This document shows positions 60,079-64,000 of a stretch of 64,000 nt of DNA, one piece after another (position 1 is the first letter of the stretch; each line of letters starts with the position of its first letter). The stretch comes from Microbacterium kyungheense (GTDB taxonomy: Bacteria; Actinomycetota; Actinomycetes; Actinomycetales; Microbacteriaceae), in NCBI RefSeq assembly GCF_006783905.1, contig NZ_VFPE01000001.1, positions 186,001 to 250,000 on the forward strand, in the 5' to 3' direction. The position numbers and the translations under genes were made by a program. Below the pieces are notes generated by a model. The model was not told where the DNA came from. It did no database searches and saw nothing but the letters and a program-made list of their open reading frames with translations.

Positions 60079-61155
60079 TGTACCCGGCAGTCAGGTTGGT
60101 GACACCCTGCTGAGCGGGGTGCCGCCGATGGCTGAGTGGTATCGCTGAGTGTTGTACTGCTCGATCCAGGGCGCAAGGGCGGCCGCGCGTTGGTCGTTCG
60201 AGGTGAAGACCTGCCGGTAGGCCCATTCGGTCTGCAGGGTGCGGTTGAGTCGTTCGACCTTGCCGTTCTGCCACGGACAGTGCGGGCGGATGAGGACATG
60301 TTTGGCGCCCAGCGAGGTGAGCACATCGCGGACGTCGGTGGAGAGCCGGTAGCTGAAGTGGTTGTCGGTCATCACCCGCTCGATGCGAGCGATGCCGTGG
60401 TCGCGGAAGTAGGCGGCGGCCCGTGCGAGGAACGCGGCGCAGGTGGCGCCCTTCTCGTCCGGGTGGATCTCGGAGTACGCCAGTCGGGAGTGATCGTCGA
60501 CGAGCGAGTGGACGTAGTCGAACCCGATCCGCGCTTTCTTGTGCGCGGCGGTGTCGCCGGCTGATCTGCCGTGCGCCCGCCAACCGCCGCCGTCGGGGAT
60601 GCGGCCCAGCTTCTTCACGTCCATGTGGACCAGCTCGCCCGCTCGGGCGCGTTCGTAGCGGACGGCGGTGGTCTTCGACGCCCGGATGACGGCCCCGGTC
60701 AGCGGGTCGCACTCGACCAGACGTGGCACGTGATGTCGGCGCAAGATCGCGGTGACAGTGCGTGCGGGGACACCGGTCACCATGGCGAGGCGGTCGGGGC
60801 CTTGCCGCAGCTGACGGCGCACCGCGACCACCCGCAGTTCTACCTCCAGTGGTGTTCGTCGCGGCATGGAATGCGGACGCGAGGAGCGGTCGCTGAGACC
60901 GGCGACACCCTCAGCCCGGAACCGGTTGACCCAGCGGTGCGCGCATTGACGCGACACTCCGAGCTCTTTGGCGACGTGAGCGACTGGGCGATGCTGCATC
61001 AGCACCCGCTCGACGAGCAGAACTCTGCCCCGGACATTGAGCCGGGCATTAGCGTGAGACACGAGACCTCCTGGCAGCGAAGAACTAGACAGCTCCACTA
61101 AGCCAGGAGGTCTCCTCACCCCACAAGAACGTCACCAACGTCCCAGCCGGGTACA
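60079..61155. mobile_element. IS481-family insertion sequence, complete
   Basis: A 1,077-bp element is bounded by inverted repeats that begin TGTACCCGGC at both ends: TGTACCCGGCAGTCAGG then TTGGTGAC at the left, and TGTACCCGGCTGGGACG then TTGGTGAC read inward at the right (20 of 25 positions match). The 6-base target TCTAGC is duplicated at 60073-60078 and 61156-61161. It carries one transposase gene on the minus strand. Intact ends and an undamaged duplication suggest a recent insertion. Confidence 0.93.
60091..61062 (-). CDS. IS481-family transposase
   Basis: This 323-residue DDE transposase begins at GTG 61062 (VSHANARLNVRGRVLLVERV). It has a helix-turn-helix of the Leucine-zipper-like IS481 type (VAHVAKELGVSRQCAHRWVN, RFRAEGVAGLSDRSSRPH) and an integrase core with the acidic triad: Asp in VHMDVKKLGRIPDG, Asp in RVMTDNHFSY and Glu in NGKVERLNRTLQTEW. 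IRPHCPWQNGK precedes the glutamate as expected. The frame is intact, so the element may be active. An upstream in-frame extension exists, but the chosen start matches the family. Confidence 0.95.
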   Translation of the reverse strand: MSHANARLNVRGRVLLVERVLMQHRPVAHVAKELGVSRQCAHRWVNRFRAEGVAGLSDRSSRPHSMPRRTPLEVELRVVAVRRQLRQGPDRLAMVTGVPARTVTAILRRHHVPRLVECDPLTGAVIRASKTTAVRYERARAGELVHMDVKKLGRIPDGGGWRAHGRSAGDTAAHKKARIGFDYVHSLVDDHSRLAYSEIHPDEKGATCAAFLARAAAYFRDHGIARIERVMTDNHFSYRLSTDVRDVLTSLGAKHVLIRPHCPWQNGKVERLNRTLQTEWAYRQVFTSNDQRAAALAPWIEQYNTQRYHSAIGGTPLSRVSPT

Positions 61156-61189
61156 TCTAGCGCGCTGCGAGTGCGCCCGCTGCCGCGCG

Positions 61190-61780
61190 TCAGCGCTCCA
61201 GCGCGTGGACGATGTTCGCGAGGTACTCGTCGACGGTCCGGGGGCCGAACACCGCGGTGTTCGCGATGTAGCCCTGCGCCAGTGAGGCGACGGTGCGTGC
61301 GGTGCTCCCGGCGAGTGCCGCGACCTGGTCGGCGGAGGCTGCCTGCGCGCGTGCCCACGGGGTGAGCGCCGCGCCGAGGGCGCGCATCAGATGGCCGGCG
61401 GTCTCGGTCAGCTGCGCGCCCATCTCGGGATCGCCGAGTGACTCGCCCCAGAACTGCACGACGAGCGCCGGCGACAGCCCGGTGTCGGAGATCGTCGTCA
61501 GCATCCGCCGGAGCACCTCGACCGGTGGCAGGGCCACGCCCCGCGCCGCGCCGGCTTCGAGCTCGTCGATGCGCGGGAACAGGAACCTCCCGACGATGTA
61601 GCGCGCGAGTTCGGCCTTGTTGGTGAAGTGCGAGTAGATCGCCCCCGTGGACAGGCCGGACTCGACGACGATGTCGGCGATGGACGTCTCGCGCACGCCT
61701 TTTCGCTCGAGCACTCGGACGGCGGCCCGCGCGATCTCGTCACGGCGGGCCTCTCGATACTCCTTCGACACGCGAGGCAT
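61190..61780 (-). CDS. TetR/AcrR-family regulator
   Basis: This 196-residue repressor begins MPRVSKEYREARRDEIARAA with the HTH in ADIVVESGLSTGAIYSHFTN. The C-terminal ligand domain is helical and ends VDEYLANIVHALER. It is divergent from the membrane protein gene at 61855, and the 74-base gap is nearly filled by two mirror-image operator copies, so it is expected to repress both genes. Confidence 0.9.
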   Translation of the reverse strand: MPRVSKEYREARRDEIARAAVRVLERKGVRETSIADIVVESGLSTGAIYSHFTNKAELARYIVGRFLFPRIDELEAGAARGVALPPVEVLRRMLTTISDTGLSPALVVQFWGESLGDPEMGAQLTETAGHLMRALGAALTPWARAQAASADQVAALAGSTARTVASLAQGYIANTAVFGPRTVDEYLANIVHALER

Positions 61781-61782
61781 GA

Positions 61783-61841
61783 AAAAAGAATAGCGGTTCT
61801 GTTATGCTCGACGCCGAGTAAACAGAACGCCGATTCTTTTT
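61783..61841. promoter_or_regulatory. Paired TetR operators in the divergent gap
   Basis: AAAAAGAATAGCGGTTCTG (61783-61801, continuing TT) is mirrored by AACAGAACGCCGATTCTTT (61821-61839, continuing TT) with three mismatches in 21. Each arm is itself a partial dyad (AGAAT-N4-GTTCT, AGAAC-N4-ATTCT). TATGCT between them may be a -10. This is the only AT-rich spot in the area. Confidence 0.7.
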
Positions 61842-61854
61842 AGGAGCAGGTGCG

Positions 61855-62982
61855 ATGAGCATGCGTCGCGATGACACGCCGGACTCCGGCATCCACCCGA
61901 CCAGATGGGGTGTCGCCGCCCTGTTCGGTCTGATCGGCTCGGTCCTCGTCGCCATCGTCGTGATGGCGTTCGTGTGGCCCGCCGCCACGTCGCAGGCTCA
62001 GAACCTGCCCGTCGGGATCGATGGCTCCGAGGCTGCCGTCGGCGCCGTGGAAGACAAGCTTGCCGAGCAGGATCCGGCGCCGTTCGACCTGTCGGCCGTC
62101 GACGACCGCGACGACGCCGTACAGCGGATCCAGTCGCGCGAGCTGTACGGTGCGATCCTCCTGGGCGACGAGCCCGAGGTGCTGATCGCGACCGCCGCGA
62201 GCCCCGTCGCCGCGCAGGCGCTGCGCGGGGTCGCCACGCAGCTGCAGTCGCAGATCGATACGGCGGCCAAGACGGCACTCACCGATCAGCTCACGGCGAT
62301 CGTCGGCGCGCTGAAGACCGGGCAGATGCCGCAGCTTCCGCAGGCGGCCACCGAGGGTGCGGCGCCCGAGATCCCGACCGTCACGGTCACCGACCTCGTT
62401 CCGCTCGCCGACGGCGACAGGACAGGTGCAGGGCTGGCGGCATCCGTCTTCCCGATGGTGCTCGGTGGCATGCTCGGCGGCATCCTGCTGACCCTGCTCG
62501 TGCAGGGCGTCGTGCGGCGGCTCGTCGGGCTGCTCGTGTTCGGCATCGCCGCGGGCGCCCTCATCGCGCTCGTGATGCAGACGTGGTTCGGCATCCTGGC
62601 CGGGGACTGGCTGCTGAACGCCGCCGTGCTGGGACTCGGAGTGACGGCGACGTCTGCCCTGATCGTCGGGCTCGCGGCACTGATGGGCCCTCCCGGCATC
62701 GGCGTCGGTGCCGTCATCACCATGTTCATCGCCAACCCGATCGCCGGAGCCGCGACGCCGCCGCAGTTCCTTCCCGAGCCGTGGGGAGAGGTCGGTCAGT
62801 TCTTCGTGCCGGGCGCATCGGCCAATCTGCTGCGGTCGGTGATGTACTTCCCCGACGCCCCCACCGCGATGCAGTGGACCGTCCTCGGGTGCTGGCTCGT
62901 CGGCGGGGTGGTCCTGGCCCTCGTCGGCCACTACCGCAACCGCGCCGAGCTGACCCCGCCGCCGCGTCAGCTCGAGGCCTGA
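61855..62982 (+). CDS. TetR-controlled membrane protein, ABC-2 permease/YhgE-like
   Basis: This 375-residue protein has one N-terminal membrane segment (about 20-45), an extracytoplasmic domain of about 150 residues (NLPVGIDGSEAAVGAVEDKL, LYGAILLGDEPEVLIATAAS), then five or six membrane segments in the C-terminal half (ASVFPMVLGGMLGGILLTLL onward, and FFVPGASANLLRSVMYFPDA). This layout is like ABC-2-type export permeases or YhgE/Pip proteins, but no ATPase gene is next to it. AGGAGCAGG precedes ATG 61855. A role in export of a toxic compound sensed by the TetR protein is plausible. Confidence 0.75.
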   Translation: MSMRRDDTPDSGIHPTRWGVAALFGLIGSVLVAIVVMAFVWPAATSQAQNLPVGIDGSEAAVGAVEDKLAEQDPAPFDLSAVDDRDDAVQRIQSRELYGAILLGDEPEVLIATAASPVAAQALRGVATQLQSQIDTAAKTALTDQLTAIVGALKTGQMPQLPQAATEGAAPEIPTVTVTDLVPLADGDRTGAGLAASVFPMVLGGMLGGILLTLLVQGVVRRLVGLLVFGIAAGALIALVMQTWFGILAGDWLLNAAVLGLGVTATSALIVGLAALMGPPGIGVGAVITMFIANPIAGAATPPQFLPEPWGEVGQFFVPGASANLLRSVMYFPDAPTAMQWTVLGCWLVGGVVLALVGHYRNRAELTPPPRQLEA

Positions 62983-63023
62983 CCCGCACCGCGAGCGCGG
63001 GGCGCGGCAAGGACGGGCGTCGC

Positions 63024-63029
63024 TAGTCT
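63024..63029 (+). promoter_or_regulatory. -10 element, leaderless promoter of the antiporter
   Basis: TAGTCT stands exactly 6 bases before GTG 63036, and no ribosome site lies between. The transcript should start at or next to the GTG. Confidence 0.55.
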
Positions 63030-63035
63030 GTTCGC

Positions 63036-64000
63036 GTGGAAGACGTGCACCCGCTCACTCTGCTGATCATCCCGCTGCTGGCCGTGCTCGCGCCTCTGCT
63101 GGCGCGCGGACTCGGCCGCTGGGTGCGCATCCCGGTGGTGGTGTTCGAGCTCGTGCTCGGCATCCTCGTCGGACCGGCCGTGCTGGGATGGGCCGTCCCC
63201 CACGCGTTCGTCGACACGCTGTCGGAGTTCGGCCTGGCGATGCTGTTCTTCGTCGCGGGCACCGAGATCCAGTTCTCGTCGTTCCGCGGCCGGCTGGGCA
63301 AGCGCGCGTCGCTCGGGTGGCTCATCAGCCTCGTCGTCGGCATCGCGGCCGGCTTCCTGCTCGCACCGGGTGAGGCGGCGATCGTGATCGGCGTGGCGCT
63401 GTGCTCCACGGCGCTGGGCACCCTGCTGCCCATCCTGCGGGATGCCGGCGAGCTGCGCAGCCCGTTCGGCCAGGCTGTCGCCGCGGTGGGCGCGGTGGGC
63501 GAGTTCGGTCCGCTGATCGCGATCTCGGTCTTCCTCGGCGGCCGGCAGCCGGGGCTGTCGACGATCGTCCTCGCAGTGTTCGCGGTCGTCGCCGGGCTCG
63601 CGATCTGGCTCGCCTACCGGCTGCCGCAGGGGGCGATGCACGAATTCGTCAGCTCGACCCTGCACACCTCGGGGCAGTTCGCGGTCCGTGTCGTGTTCCT
63701 CATCCTCTGCGCGCTCGTCGTGCTCAGCATCGTGCTCGACCTCGACATGCTGCTCGGCGCGTTCACGGCCGGGATCATCTGGCGGCTCATCATGCGCGAC
63801 GCGTCCGAAGCCGATCGCGGGGCCGTCGAGAGCAAGATCGAGGGCGTCGCCTTCGGGTTCCTGGTGCCGATCTTCTTCATCTACACCGGGATCACGTTCG
63901 ACCTGAAGTCGCTCATCGAGCAGCCGGTCCTGTTCCTGCTGGTCCCGGTGGTCCTCGTGGTGCTGCTGCTGGTGCGCGGTCTGCCGTCGATGCTCGCCGC
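63036..64000 (+). CDS. Cation:proton antiporter, CPA2/KefB type (3' end outside window)
   Basis: The frame from GTG 63036 (VEDVHPLTLLIIPLLAVLAP) is open to the last base, giving about 321 residues and no stop. It has nine or ten hydrophobic segments and CPA2 marks: IPVVVFELVLGILVGPAVLG, FGLAMLFFVAGTEIQFSSF, the CSTALGTLLPILRDAGE segment and VLSIVLDLDMLLGAFTAGII. The usual buried acidic residue lies in DLDMLLGAF. It would exchange Na+ or K+ for H+ in the cytoplasmic membrane. Whether it ends in an RCK domain cannot be seen. Confidence 0.88.
   Translation, partial: MEDVHPLTLLIIPLLAVLAPLLARGLGRWVRIPVVVFELVLGILVGPAVLGWAVPHAFVDTLSEFGLAMLFFVAGTEIQFSSFRGRLGKRASLGWLISLVVGIAAGFLLAPGEAAIVIGVALCSTALGTLLPILRDAGELRSPFGQAVAAVGAVGEFGPLIAISVFLGGRQPGLSTIVLAVFAVVAGLAIWLAYRLPQGAMHEFVSSTLHTSGQFAVRVVFLILCALVVLSIVLDLDMLLGAFTAGIIWRLIMRDASEADRGAVESKIEGVAFGFLVPIFFIYTGITFDLKSLIEQPVLFLLVPVVLVVLLLVRGLPSMLA

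Overview
The window is a high-GC actinobacterial chromosome segment, most likely from the Microbacteriaceae and plausibly Microbacterium. The grounds are GC-rich third codon positions, many GTG starts and ATGA/GTGA gene overlaps, several apparently leaderless genes, and a strong excess of the hexamer GGATGC/GCATCC. No rRNA, tRNA or CRISPR array was seen.

Bases 1-8.9 kb: the 3' end of an MFS exporter, a DUF2871 membrane protein, a minus-strand SipW-type secretion operon (a signal peptidase I plus three small exported proteins, one of them broken by an in-frame amber codon), yidC with a DUF6412 protein, a RecQ helicase fused to a phosphoribosyltransferase domain, and a Pro/Thr-rich lipoprotein.

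Bases 9-25 kb look like a sulfur-acquisition region. A rhodanese and a DszA/NtaA-type flavin monooxygenase are followed by an eight-gene, overlap-coupled operon (peptide/nickel-type ABC importer, luciferase-like monooxygenase, two CMD/AhpD proteins, FMN reductase). Next comes a reverse-transsulfuration pair (cystathionine beta-synthase and cystathionine gamma-synthase/lyase) preceded by a cysteine-rich leaderless leader peptide. A related 16-bp motif lies upstream of all three units. A gutted OYE-family gene, a minisatellite and an SLC13 permease follow.

Bases 25-29 kb: an SDR enzyme divergent from a TetR regulator with a perfect operator, and a class III aminotransferase.

Bases 28.7-58 kb form a hemicellulose (arabino-glucurono-xylan) utilisation superlocus. 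It holds a LacI-controlled operon of two Gfo/Idh/MocA enzymes, a ThuA protein and a GH51 arabinofuranosidase; a sugar ABC importer with a GH3 glycosidase; LacI and ROK regulators; a CE7 acetyl-xylan esterase; an LplB/LplC-type importer with a GH42 galactosidase and a YesL-like DUF624 protein; a GH67 alpha-glucuronidase with a mannonate-dehydratase-like enolase; and xylA/xylB. Together these would strip acetyl, arabinosyl, glucuronosyl and galactosyl decorations, cleave xylo-oligomers and feed xylose to xylulose-5-phosphate. LacI-type operators sit over the promoters.

Bases 58-64 kb: a small PQ-loop-like membrane protein, a coiled-coil protein, a small (p)ppGpp synthetase, a complete IS481-family element (inverted repeats, 6-bp target duplication) inserted at the synthetase stop codon, a TetR-controlled membrane protein, and the start of a CPA2-type cation/proton antiporter cut by the window end.
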